Notes under the pieces: model-generated
The model's input: only the letters and a program-made list of their open reading frames with translations
The model's database searches: none
Told to the model about the DNA's origin: nothing
Shown here: positions 45,230 to 53,674 of the stretch, piece after piece
Position numbering within the stretch: the first letter of the stretch is position 1
Layout: each line of letters starts with the position of its first letter
Source of the DNA: Accumulibacter sp.
GTDB taxonomy: Bacteria > Pseudomonadota > Gammaproteobacteria > Burkholderiales > Rhodocyclaceae
Reading direction: 5' to 3'
Assembly: GCF_029255285.1 (NCBI RefSeq)
Contig: NZ_JAPUVI010000098.1
Coordinates: 78,394 to 142,393, forward strand
DNA: 64,000 nucleotides
Translations under genes and position numbers: made by a program

Positions 45230-48200
45230 ATGAAGTGTCCTTTTCGGCCTCAACCGCTGACCCTGATCCTTTGCTGTGCCGGCACGTTTGCGGCTGGCTT
45301 CGCGGGCCAGGGGTCGGCGCAGACCACGGGGCCCTTCAGGGTCGATCCCGCGCTGCTCGGTCTGCCGCCGGCGCCCGTCCGCCGTCCGCCAGCCGTGGCG
45401 CCGGCCGAACGTCCGGTCGCCGAGGCAAGGCCAGTCGAAGAAGCCAGCGTCGAAACGCGGCCGATACCCTCACCTCCGGCAGCGGTCGCCGGTCGCGATT
45501 CCGGACCTCGCGAGGACTCTGCGGCGCCACGGCAGCCGGCTCCAACGGCGGTTGGCGAGACGACCGGACCAGCCGCGGCACTGCCGGGAGCGAAGACCGA
45601 AGCGCCGCGCGAGCCTGCGGCCACGCGGCGCAAGCCGGCGGAAACGGTGGCCGTGCCGGCGCCAGCGGCCGAAACTGGCCGCGCCGAGGCGCCACCAGGC
45701 GCCACACGCCGCGACGCGGTAGCCGAGAAGCCAAGCGCGGCCGAGCGGTCGGCCACCAGACCAGCGCCGCAGCGGCCTGCCGACGCCACTGAAACGCCTT
45801 CCGCGATGCGTGCCGCGGCCGCCGACTCATCGCCGGGCGTGGGAGCGGTTGGCGACGAGCCCGAAGGGTCGGGTAGCCCGCCTTTGCCCTTGCGCGTCGC
45901 GAAGGCCATGGTGCCGCCGCCGAAAGAGAGTGCCGTGCCGCGGCCCGCGTTTCTGAACGCCGATCAGATCTCGGGCGTCGTTGACCGTGAAGTGTTGGCC
46001 GAGGGCGACGCCGAGCTGCGCAAGGTCGGCAGCGTGCTGACCGGTGACCGGCTGACCTACTGGCCAGTAGAAGATGAAGTCGAGGCAGTCGGTAACGCGC
46101 GGCTGCAGCAGGGTGATGACGTAATCTCGGGTCCGAGGATGCGCCTCAAGATCGAGGACCAGGTCGGTTTCGTCGAGCAGGCCACCTATTTCCTGAAGAA
46201 GCAGTCGGGCCAGGCAACCGGCGCTGATGCCGATGCCCGATGGGCCGCGACGCTGCCGGCAGATCAGGCCAACACCGGATTTGCCGCACCACGAACGATG
46301 AGCTTGAAACCCGGGCAGACCCGGCTGAAGGAGCGGAAACCGGCGAACCAGATAACCGAGGGGCGCGGCGAAGCCGAACGCGTCGACCTCGAAGGCGAGA
46401 ACCAGTTCCGTCTGACGAACGCCACGTATACGACCTGCAAACCGGGGAACGACGACTGGTTTCTCTCGACCCGCGACCTGCAACTGGATTATGACAACGA
46501 CGTGGCCAGCGGCAGTGCGGCGACTATTCACTTTCTCGGTGTCCCGATCCTGCACTCGCCCTGGGTGTCCTTTTCCCTGAACAACGAGCGCAAGTCGGGT
46601 TTCCTCACCCCTTCCTATGGATCGACCAGTGATAGTGGTTTCGAGTTCACGCTGCCGTACTACTGGAACATCGCACCGAACATGGACGCCACTTTTGAAC
46701 CGCGCATCCTGAGCAAACGCGGGTTTCAGCTCGGCACCGAGTTCCGCTATCTGAACTCGGCGTATGGCGGTGTTTACAGCGGCAAGGATCTGGTCGAGTA
46801 CCTGCCGGACGACAAAGTGGCCAACATGGATCGCTGGGGGGTGGCGCTCACTCACAACCAGACTTTCTCCGACGGTCTGTCCGGCTCCTTGATCTACAAC
46901 CGTGTTTCGGACAACAACTACTACACGGACTTGTCGAGTCAGATTTCCAGTACGGCGAAGACTCAGTTGCTGCAGCAGGGAATGTTGTCTTATGGCGGCG
47001 CCGGATGGTGGACGGCAACCGCCAACGTGCAGACTTTCCAGACCTTGCAGCCCGACCCCAAGAACCCCGTTGCCAAACCGTATCGCCTGCTGCCGCAAAT
47101 CACGGTGAACGCCCGGCAGCCGGACCTGTACTACACCGACAGCGCCTTTTTCGGCCAATACACCTCGTTCGTGAGCCCCGACGCGAGCAAGGTAGAAGGG
47201 CAGCGAACCGTGCTGCAGCCGCAGGTATCCTTGCCCTATGTGACACCGGGGTGGTATGTGATACCGCGCGTGGGCGTCAATGTGACGTATTACACATTGT
47301 CGGATCCGACGCCAGCGAGCGTCCTGCCGAACTCGATCAGTCGTACGCTGCCCATCTTCAGCGTCGATTCCGGTATGACTTTCGAGCGGCCCAGCAACTG
47401 GTTCGGGCGTGACTATGTCCAGACTCTCGAGCCGCGGCTCTTCTACCTGAATATCCCCTATAAGAACCAGAGCGACATCCCGGTATTCGACACCGGCTTG
47501 GCCGACTTCAACTTCGCACAGATATTCGCGGACAACCAATTTTCCGGCTGGGACCGAGTCAACAACGCGAACCAGGTCACCACCGCCTTGGCGTCGCGTC
47601 TGATCGACCCCGCCTCGGGTGGAGAGATCATGCGCGCCATGCTGGGTCAGGTCTTCTACTTTACTGACGACAAGGTCACGCTGCCCGGCGTGTCCAACCG
47701 CAAGTGGGACAAGTCCGGTTTCCTGGCGGCCTTCAGCGGTCAGGTGTGGCCGAGAGTGTATGCTGATGCGGCGCTACAGTACGACCCGGGCAGTCAGCAA
47801 TTCCAGCGCTATGGGCTAGGCGCGCGCTACCTCCCGGAGGCAGGGAAGGTACTCAACGCAACATACAGCTACAACAGCACGGCATCGATCCCGATCAACC
47901 AGATCGACCTGTCCGGGCAGTGGCCGATCAGCGGTCGCTGGCAGGCGGTGGGCCGCTACAACTACTCGTTCAAGAACGACAACACGGTTGGCAGTGGAAC
48001 GTCCAGTGGCGGGACGCCGGTCGAGATCGTCGGCGGACTGGAGTACAACGCTGGCTGCTGGGCTTTGCGCGCGGTGGCGCACCGGATTCAAACCACCGAG
48101 ACCGACTCGGTGACACAGTTCTTCGTTCAACTGGAACTGAGCGACTTTTCGCGCATCGGCTCGAATCCGCTGAGTGTGCTGCAGCGCAGGATTCCGGGTT

Positions 48201-48247
48201 ACAGCATGGCGCGGCCGATGGTCGACCAAGGTTTGGCGGAACAGTAG
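45230..48247 (+). CDS. lptD: LPS assembly outer-membrane protein LptD with long Pro/Ala-rich N-terminal extension
   Basis: A 1005-aa protein inserting LPS into the outer leaflet together with LptE. Signal peptide (about 1-28) is followed by a roughly 200-residue Pro/Ala/Glu/Arg-rich region not found in E. coli LptD (784 aa). Next come the periplasmic OstA/jellyroll domain (about 244-360, VLAEGDAELRKVGSVLTGDRLTYW) and a large beta-barrel to the C-terminus. Cys403 (TYTTCKPGNDDW) and Cys943 (NAGCWALR) are placed to form the inter-domain disulfide; only one Cys is present where E. coli has two. ATG 45230 is the likely start; an in-frame TTG at 45218 is weaker. The surA gene follows. Confidence 0.93.
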   Translation: MKCPFRPQPLTLILCCAGTFAAGFAGQGSAQTTGPFRVDPALLGLPPAPVRRPPAVAPAERPVAEARPVEEASVETRPIPSPPAAVAGRDSGPREDSAAPRQPAPTAVGETTGPAAALPGAKTEAPREPAATRRKPAETVAVPAPAAETGRAEAPPGATRRDAVAEKPSAAERSATRPAPQRPADATETPSAMRAAAADSSPGVGAVGDEPEGSGSPPLPLRVAKAMVPPPKESAVPRPAFLNADQISGVVDREVLAEGDAELRKVGSVLTGDRLTYWPVEDEVEAVGNARLQQGDDVISGPRMRLKIEDQVGFVEQATYFLKKQSGQATGADADARWAATLPADQANTGFAAPRTMSLKPGQTRLKERKPANQITEGRGEAERVDLEGENQFRLTNATYTTCKPGNDDWFLSTRDLQLDYDNDVASGSAATIHFLGVPILHSPWVSFSLNNERKSGFLTPSYGSTSDSGFEFTLPYYWNIAPNMDATFEPRILSKRGFQLGTEFRYLNSAYGGVYSGKDLVEYLPDDKVANMDRWGVALTHNQTFSDGLSGSLIYNRVSDNNYYTDLSSQISSTAKTQLLQQGMLSYGGAGWWTATANVQTFQTLQPDPKNPVAKPYRLLPQITVNARQPDLYYTDSAFFGQYTSFVSPDASKVEGQRTVLQPQVSLPYVTPGWYVIPRVGVNVTYYTLSDPTPASVLPNSISRTLPIFSVDSGMTFERPSNWFGRDYVQTLEPRLFYLNIPYKNQSDIPVFDTGLADFNFAQIFADNQFSGWDRVNNANQVTTALASRLIDPASGGEIMRAMLGQVFYFTDDKVTLPGVSNRKWDKSGFLAAFSGQVWPRVYADAALQYDPGSQQFQRYGLGARYLPEAGKVLNATYSYNSTASIPINQIDLSGQWPISGRWQAVGRYNYSFKNDNTVGSGTSSGGTPVEIVGGLEYNAGCWALRAVAHRIQTTETDSVTQFFVQLELSDFSRIGSNPLSVLQRRIPGYSMARPMVDQGLAEQ

Positions 48248-48252
48248 GTCCA

Positions 48253-49566
48253 ATGATGATGATCATGCTTCGTGGCGTGCTGCTGGTGACTTGTCTGGTC
48301 GGCCCATCGCTCGCACAAAATGCTTCGCGGCCGGTGAGTCAGCCGGTTCCGGTCGATCGTATCGTAGCCGTGGTCAATAACGAAGTGATCACGCTGTACG
48401 AGCTGCGGACTCGTCTCGACGCTGCTCTGGCGCAATTGCAGCGACAAGGGACACAACTGCCGCCGCGCGACGTGCTCGAAAGGCAGATGCTCGAACGTCT
48501 GGTGATCGACAAGGTGCAGTTGCAGCAAGCCCGCGAGATGGGCGTGCGAGTCGACGATGCACAGCTCGAGCAGGCACTGCAGCGGATTGCCGCGGGCAAC
48601 CGGATGTCCTTGGCCCAGTTCCGCGCGGCGTTGGAAAAGGACGGCATAGCGTTTGCCAATTTCCGCGAGGAGATTCGCTCGGAAATGACAATTGCCCGCG
48701 TCCGTGAACGCGAGGTCGAGAGCCGGATTTTCATCTCCGAAGGCGAGGTCGACAATTACCTTGCTGGCGCTACCGATCAGGGAGCCATGACAGAGGAGTA
48801 TCAGTTGGCGCATATTCTGTTCCGTGCACCCGAATCGGCAAGTCCGGAACAGATTCAGAAACTCCGCGCGAAGGCTGAACAAGTTGTCGAGCGATTGCGT
48901 AAGGGTGAGGATTTCGCGCAGCTCGCGGCCGCCTATTCGGACGCTCCGGACGGTCTGAAAGGCGGCAACCTTGGCTGGCGTTCGCGCGACCGCCTGCCAG
49001 CGATGTTCGCCGAGACGGCCGCGACGCTCAAGGTCGGCGAGGTGTCACCGATCCTCCGCAGCTCGAACGGCTTCCACTTGGTCAAGGTACTCGCCAAACG
49101 CGGTGGCGGAGCGCCGACGGCTGTGCAGCAGACGCACGCCCGGCACATCCTGATCAAGGTGAACGAAGTCGTTTCGGAATCGGAGGCCAGGCACAAACTC
49201 GAAAGCCTGCGTGAACGGATCAAACACGGCGAGAGTTTCGCCGAGTTGGCGAAGCTCTTTTCGCAGGATGGTTCGGCAACCAAAGGCGGTGATCTGGGTT
49301 GGGTCTATCCGGGCGATACGGTTCCCGAGTTCGAGCGAGCGATGAATCTGCTCGCTCCTGGCGAAGTCAGCGAACCGGTGCAGTCACCGTTCGGCTTTCA
49401 TCTGATCGAGGTCATCGAGCGACGCGTGCAGGACGTCTCGAGTGACCGTCAACGTGCCGCGGCGCGCCAAGTATTGCGCGAACGCAAGCGCGACGAGGCG
49501 TATCAGGACTGGCTGCGGCAAACGCGCGACCGCGCCTATGTCGAACTTCGGCTGGAGGAGCGTTGA
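48253..49566 (+). CDS. surA: Periplasmic chaperone / peptidyl-prolyl isomerase SurA
   Basis: A 437-aa outer-membrane-protein chaperone; LptD itself is a known client, and its gene is directly upstream. It has a signal peptide (about 1-22), an N-terminal chaperone domain (VDRIVAVVNNEVITLYEL onward), two parvulin domains (about 175-280 and 290-390; QLAHILFRAPE and HARHILIKVNE mark their starts) and a C-terminal helix. Starts five bases after the lptD stop. Confidence 0.95.
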   Translation: MMMIMLRGVLLVTCLVGPSLAQNASRPVSQPVPVDRIVAVVNNEVITLYELRTRLDAALAQLQRQGTQLPPRDVLERQMLERLVIDKVQLQQAREMGVRVDDAQLEQALQRIAAGNRMSLAQFRAALEKDGIAFANFREEIRSEMTIARVREREVESRIFISEGEVDNYLAGATDQGAMTEEYQLAHILFRAPESASPEQIQKLRAKAEQVVERLRKGEDFAQLAAAYSDAPDGLKGGNLGWRSRDRLPAMFAETAATLKVGEVSPILRSSNGFHLVKVLAKRGGGAPTAVQQTHARHILIKVNEVVSESEARHKLESLRERIKHGESFAELAKLFSQDGSATKGGDLGWVYPGDTVPEFERAMNLLAPGEVSEPVQSPFGFHLIEVIERRVQDVSSDRQRAAARQVLRERKRDEAYQDWLRQTRDRAYVELRLEER

Positions 49567-50576
49567 ACCACCCGCCGCCCTGGCCGGTGATCGCCGTCAC
49601 CGCCGGCGAACCGGCCGGCGTCGGCCCGGAGCTCTGTCTGCGCCTGCTTGATCTGCCGCGCAATCGCTGGCCAGGCGCCCGGATCGTTGTGCTCGCCGAC
49701 CGCTCGTTGCTCGCCCAGATCGCTGCCGAACTCCGACTCCCAGTCGTTTTTCGCGACTGGGATCCGGCGCTCCCGCCAGAAGCCGGCACACTCGACATCC
49801 TGCATCGGCCACTGGTGACCAAGGCTCGTCCCGGCCTGCTCGACCGGGCCAACGCGCCCTATGTGCTGGATCTGCTTGATCGGGCGTTGGCCGGCTGCCG
49901 GCGCGGCGAGTTTGCCGCGCTGGTCACCGCCCCGGTACACAAGGGGACGATCAACGACGCCGGGATTGCCTTCAGCGGACATACCGAATACCTGGCGGAA
50001 CGAACGGAAACGCGACGCGTAGTGATGATGTTGGCTGGCGGCGGGCTGCGTGTTGCGCTGCTCACGACGCACCTGCCTTTGCGCGAAGTGCCGGGCGCCG
50101 TGACCGGCAGCGCGCTTGCCGAGACGCTGCGCATCCTGCATCGCGAAATGGGGCAGAAGTACGGCATCGTCAGTCCGCGCATCCTCGTCGCCGGCCTCAA
50201 TCCGCACGCCGGCGAGAGTGGTTATCTGGGCCGCGAGGAGATCGACGTCATCGCGCCGGTGCTCGAACGCCTGCGCGCCGAGGAAGGTATGGTGCTGCTT
50301 GGGCCGCTGCCCGCCGACACGATGTTTTCACCTTCCGTCCTGGCACGGGGCGATTGCGTTCTTGCCATGTACCACGACCAGGGACTGACGGCGCTCAAGT
50401 ACGCGAGCTTCGGCCACGGCGTCAATGTCACTCTGGGACTGCCGATCATTCGCACGTCGGTCGATCATGGCACGGCGCTCGATCTGGCGGGGACCGGGAA
50501 AGCCGATCCCGGCAGCCTGTTTGCCGCCGTTGGTCAGGCGATCGAGATGGCGGAGCGTGCCGGCGGCGCTGCCTGA
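49563..50576 (+). CDS. pdxA: 4-hydroxythreonine-4-phosphate dehydrogenase PdxA
   Basis: NAD-dependent step of pyridoxal phosphate synthesis. The 337-aa protein has [13 protein letters not shown] (about 12-24), [22 protein letters not shown], the metal-binding [15 protein letters not shown] and [11 protein letters not shown]. The start is TTG at 49563, overlapping the surA TGA; GGAGG sits a few bases upstream, and no ATG or GTG is available without losing the conserved N-terminus. Confidence 0.94.
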   Translation: MNHPPPWPVIAVTAGEPAGVGPELCLRLLDLPRNRWPGARIVVLADRSLLAQIAAELRLPVVFRDWDPALPPEAGTLDILHRPLVTKARPGLLDRANAPYVLDLLDRALAGCRRGEFAALVTAPVHKGTINDAGIAFSGHTEYLAERTETRRVVMMLAGGGLRVALLTTHLPLREVPGAVTGSALAETLRILHREMGQKYGIVSPRILVAGLNPHAGESGYLGREEIDVIAPVLERLRAEEGMVLLGPLPADTMFSPSVLARGDCVLAMYHDQGLTALKYASFGHGVNVTLGLPIIRTSVDHGTALDLAGTGKADPGSLFAAVGQAIEMAERAGGAA

Positions 50577-50580
50577 AGCG

Positions 50581-51360
50581 ATGGCGCCGCTTGTCGCGCG
50601 TAAGCGCTTCGGCCAACATTTCCTGGTCGATCAAAAGGTTATCAGGCGCATCGTCGATCTCGTCGCGCCACAGCGTAGCGACTGCGTGGTCGAGATTGGC
50701 CCGGGACGCGCCGCGTTGACCGAACCCCTGCTGCAGCGACTCGACCATCTGCACGTGGTGGAAATCGACCGCGATATCGTCGCCGGCTTGCGCCGGAAGT
50801 ATCCGCCGGAGACAGTGAGCATTTATGCCGGCGACGCCCTGGGCTTCGATTTCGGCCGCTTGGCCGAGGAAGGTAGCGCCGGTCTGCGTGTCGTCGGCAA
50901 TCTCCCGTACAACATCTCGACCCCGCTGCTCTTTCATCTGGCCGGCTTCGGCGCTACCGTGCGCGACATGCACTTCATGCTGCAGCGGGAAGTCGTCGAG
51001 CGCATGGTCGCTGTCCCCGGCAGCCGCGACTTCGGAAAGCTCTCGGTGATGTTGCAGTACCGTTTCGTGATGGAGCATCTACTCGATGTCTCGCCGGAGG
51101 CTTTCGATCCTCCACCAAGGGTGCATTCGGCGGTGGTCCGCCTGACTCCGCGGCCGCTCGGCGAGCTGACCGCAAGCGACGACGCGCAGTTCGCGGCGCT
51201 CGTCGCCGCGGCTTTCGCGCAACGCCGAAAGATGTTGCGCAACAGTCTGCAGGGCTTGTGCACCGCGACCCGACTGACCGAACTCGGCGTTTCTCCCACC
51301 TGTCGCGCCGAGGAACTGTCGGTCGATGACTACGTCCGCCTGGCCAACGCACTGAACTAG
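50581..51360 (+). CDS. rsmA: 16S rRNA adenine dimethyltransferase RsmA
   Basis: KsgA enzyme that dimethylates A1518 and A1519 late in 30S assembly. The 259-aa protein has [10 protein letters not shown], the SAM motif [29 protein letters not shown] (catalytic NLPY) and [12 protein letters not shown] near the C-terminus. It starts four bases after pdxA, completing the lptD-surA-pdxA-rsmA operon, and converges on the DUF2892 gene. Confidence 0.95.
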   Translation: MAPLVARKRFGQHFLVDQKVIRRIVDLVAPQRSDCVVEIGPGRAALTEPLLQRLDHLHVVEIDRDIVAGLRRKYPPETVSIYAGDALGFDFGRLAEEGSAGLRVVGNLPYNISTPLLFHLAGFGATVRDMHFMLQREVVERMVAVPGSRDFGKLSVMLQYRFVMEHLLDVSPEAFDPPPRVHSAVVRLTPRPLGELTASDDAQFAALVAAAFAQRRKMLRNSLQGLCTATRLTELGVSPTCRAEELSVDDYVRLANALN

Positions 51361-51386
51361 GAGCGCCGCTCAGCCTCCTTCCCCGC

Positions 51387-51584
51387 TCAACTTGTCTTCT
51401 TGAGCGGGCAGGTATTCAAGCCAAGCAAACTGTACGCCGGGCAGATCCCGAACACACCGGTCAGCAGCGGCACGATGCCGATCCAGCCCCAGGCACCGAC
51501 GACACCGCTGGCGGCGAGGCCGATCAGCACGAGGCCGATGATGATACGCAGGACTTTGTCGATCCCTCCGACATTGGTCTTCAT
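51387..51584 (-). CDS. DUF2892 (YgaP-like) small membrane protein
   Basis: A 65-aa protein with MKTNVGGIDKVLRIIIGLVLIG opening, a second helix, and the Cys-containing GICPAYSLLGLNTCPL ending. The conserved NVGxxDRxxRxxxG and C-P-x-Y-x-x-x-G-x-x-T-C motifs define the family. YgaP of E. coli fuses this membrane unit to a rhodanese domain; free-standing copies have unknown function, possibly sulfur handling. Start ATG 51584 follows GGAG. The Crp/Fnr site lies just upstream. Confidence 0.85.
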   Translation of the reverse strand: MKTNVGGIDKVLRIIIGLVLIGLAASGVVGAWGWIGIVPLLTGVFGICPAYSLLGLNTCPLKKTS

Positions 51585-51619
51585 GTTGGGCTCCAGCAAA
51601 GGTTGTGATTGAGGACACC

Positions 51620-51662
51620 AGAATACCCAAGACGGCTGGTCGTGTATGTAACCGCGGTCACA
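51620..51662 (-). promoter_or_regulatory. Crp/Fnr-type operator and promoter of the DUF2892 gene
   Basis: TGTAACCGCGGTCACA (51647-51662) is a 16-base dyad with seven of eight pairs symmetric, matching the TGTGA-N6-TCACA style. On the minus strand, TATTCT (51620-51625) is a plausible -10; a start about seven bases beyond it would put the operator centre at about -41.5, the classical class II activation position. The regulator gene ends 23 bases away. Confidence 0.65.
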
Positions 51663-51684
51663 CAGCCCGTACGGCTGTCCCGTT

Positions 51685-52362
51685 TCAGCGCTTGCCCTCG
51701 GCCAGATGCTGCAAACCCTCGGCGTCGATCACTCCGATCTGTTCGCGGCCCAGCGTTACCAGACGCTGTTCGGCGAAACTCTTGAGCAAGCGGCTGACGA
51801 TTTCGCGCACGCTGCCCAGTTCTTCGGCCAACGCCTGATGCGTGGCGCGAACCGTTTCACCTCTGGCGAGCAGAAGTTTGGCCAGACGCTGATCGAGGCG
51901 GTGAAAAGCGACCTCCTCAACGAGTTGCATCAGATCCGCGATCCGCTCGGCAAACAAGTGGAAAACAAAATCACGGAACGCGGCGTTTTCAGCCAACAGT
52001 CGATCGAACAGGGAACTCGGCAAGAGCAGCAGAGAGAGCGGGGTTTCGGCAACGCCGCGCGCCGAATAGGGACTGTGGCCGAGCAGACAACTTGAGGTGA
52101 TGATGCACGAACCACCTGGCTCCACCCTGTAGAGCAGCATTTCTCGCCCGTTCGCCGCACTTTTCACCACTTTGATCGTGCCGTTGAGCAGTAGCGGGAA
52201 GCCCAGGCAGTTTTGCCGCTCGGTAAACACCGGCGCCCCGCCGGGCAGCGTCTGCCAAGCGGCTGTCTGACAGAGTGCCGCGAACTGGTCGGCCGGTAGC
52301 GAACGCAAGGCCGGATAGAGAACAAGCAGCGACGGCGACAAGCCGTCGGGAAGGGCGTTCAT
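51685..52362 (-). CDS. Crp/Fnr-family transcriptional regulator
   Basis: A 225-aa regulator with an N-terminal cyclic-nucleotide-binding-like domain (about 25-140) and a C-terminal winged helix (about 150-220). The recognition helix reads SVREIVSRLLKSF, keeping the Arg-Glu pair typical of TGTGA-recognising members. No N-terminal Cys cluster as in FNR is seen, so it does not look like an O2-sensing iron-sulfur protein; the effector is unknown. ATG 52362 overlaps the xth stop. Confidence 0.88.
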   Translation of the reverse strand: MNALPDGLSPSLLVLYPALRSLPADQFAALCQTAAWQTLPGGAPVFTERQNCLGFPLLLNGTIKVVKSAANGREMLLYRVEPGGSCIITSSCLLGHSPYSARGVAETPLSLLLLPSSLFDRLLAENAAFRDFVFHLFAERIADLMQLVEEVAFHRLDQRLAKLLLARGETVRATHQALAEELGSVREIVSRLLKSFAEQRLVTLGREQIGVIDAEGLQHLAEGKR

Positions 52363-53129
52363 GGTTCGGCCAGTTCGGCGGTTACCGGAGCGTGGTCCGA
52401 CGGACGTTCCCGCTTGCGCATTTCCCGGCTGATTCCAGCGGCCACGCAGCGTCGGGCGAGAGGCTCGGAAAGTAGAATATGGTCGATGCGCAGGCCCTGG
52501 TTCTTCTGGAAGCCGAGCATTCGGTAGTCCCACCACGAGAAGCTCTTCTCGGCTTGCTCGAAGAGCCGGAAACTGTCGTTCAGACCCAGGTTCAACAGTT
52601 GCCGGAAAGCGGACCGTTCGGCTTCCGAGCACAGGATCTGGCCAGCCCAGGCGATCGGGTCGTGCACGTCACGGTCTTCCGGGGCAATGTTGAAGTCGCC
52701 GGCCACCGCCAGCCGGGGATTGGCGGCGAGTTCTTCGGCCAGCCAGCACGCCAGCGCAGCCAGCCATTCGAGCTTGTAGGCGTACTTGTCGCTGCCGACC
52801 GCCTGACCATTCGGGACGTAGACGCAGACGACGCGGAGGCCGCCCACTGTCGCGGCAAGCAAGCGCTTCTGCGGGTCGGTAAAGTGGGGATTCCCGAAAG
52901 CGAGTTCGCTTGGCGCTTCGCGGGTCAGCAAGGCAACGCCGTTGTACGTTTTCTGGCCGCAGAAGGCGGCGTGGTAACCCGCCGTCTCGATTTCCCGCCG
53001 CGGGAAAGCCGCGTCATCAAGTTTCGTCTCCTGCAGGCAGACGATATCGGGTTGCTGCGCCGCCAGCCAGTCGAGCAGTTGTGGCAAGCGAACCTTAAGT
53101 GAGTTCACGTTCCAGCTAGCGAGCTTCAT
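52359..53129 (-). CDS. xth: Exodeoxyribonuclease III
   Basis: A 256-aa AP endonuclease/3' exonuclease for base-excision repair. It has MKLASWNVNSLKVRLPQL, the metal ligand in CLQETKL, YNGVALL, AVAGDFNIAPEDRDV and the catalytic SDHAPV near the C-terminus. Start ATG 53129 overlaps the next upstream gene's stop (ATGA). Confidence 0.94.
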   Translation of the reverse strand: MKLASWNVNSLKVRLPQLLDWLAAQQPDIVCLQETKLDDAAFPRREIETAGYHAAFCGQKTYNGVALLTREAPSELAFGNPHFTDPQKRLLAATVGGLRVVCVYVPNGQAVGSDKYAYKLEWLAALACWLAEELAANPRLAVAGDFNIAPEDRDVHDPIAWAGQILCSEAERSAFRQLLNLGLNDSFRLFEQAEKSFSWWDYRMLGFQKNQGLRIDHILLSEPLARRCVAAGISREMRKRERPSDHAPVTAELAEP

Positions 53130-53656
53130 GGGGCCGACTTCGCCGCCGGTCTGACACGGGCTGTCGCCCTGGTGGGATAGCCGGCGGCATCGAGCAGGTC
53201 GTTCCAGGCGCCAGGCGCAAAGCCATTGACGCTTTGCCGTCCAACGCTGACGCTGGGAAGAAGCAGATCGCCGCCGACCCGCCGGCCGATTTCGGCGACT
53301 TCCTCTTCCGTCGTCACCTCCTTCTCCGAGAAGGGCACGCCACGACTCTCCAGCAGAGCGCGTGCCTCCCTGCACGTCGTGCAGCCGCGGCTGGTGTAGA
53401 GAGTCACGGGAAACTTTTCGCTGGCCTGGCGAATCGCGTAGGGAAGTCGAGCCTCCAGCGGCTCCTCGCCGTCTGCCGTCGTCGTCGCCTTGCCGACGCT
53501 CTTGCTGCCAGGCGGTGGCGGCCTATCGGAAACCACCGTGTGACCGGTTGCCGGGTCTACCCAGCGGTAGGTAGTTTGCGCGTCGACCGACGTGCCCGCC
53601 AGCAAGAGCAAGCAAGCGGTGGGGCCGATGAGGCGCCAGGCGGACTGGGTGAGCAT
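53126..53656 (-). CDS. Periplasmic DUF4124-glutaredoxin fusion protein
   Basis: A 176-aa protein with a signal peptide (about 1-26), a DUF4124 segment (about 28-50, TTYRWVDPATGHTVVSDRPPPPG) and a glutaredoxin-like domain (about 82-160) with redox pair C92-TT-C95. LLPSVSVGRQSVNGF corresponds to the glutathione-binding cis-Pro and GxxxNGF region. Likely a thiol-disulfide exchange protein of the envelope; substrate unknown. A one-Cys lipoprotein site is not present. Confidence 0.85.
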   Translation of the reverse strand: MLTQSAWRLIGPTACLLLLAGTSVDAQTTYRWVDPATGHTVVSDRPPPPGSKSVGKATTTADGEEPLEARLPYAIRQASEKFPVTLYTSRGCTTCREARALLESRGVPFSEKEVTTEEEVAEIGRRVGGDLLLPSVSVGRQSVNGFAPGAWNDLLDAAGYPTRATARVRPAAKSAP

Positions 53657-53674
53657 GCTCGAAGTCCTCGCAGT

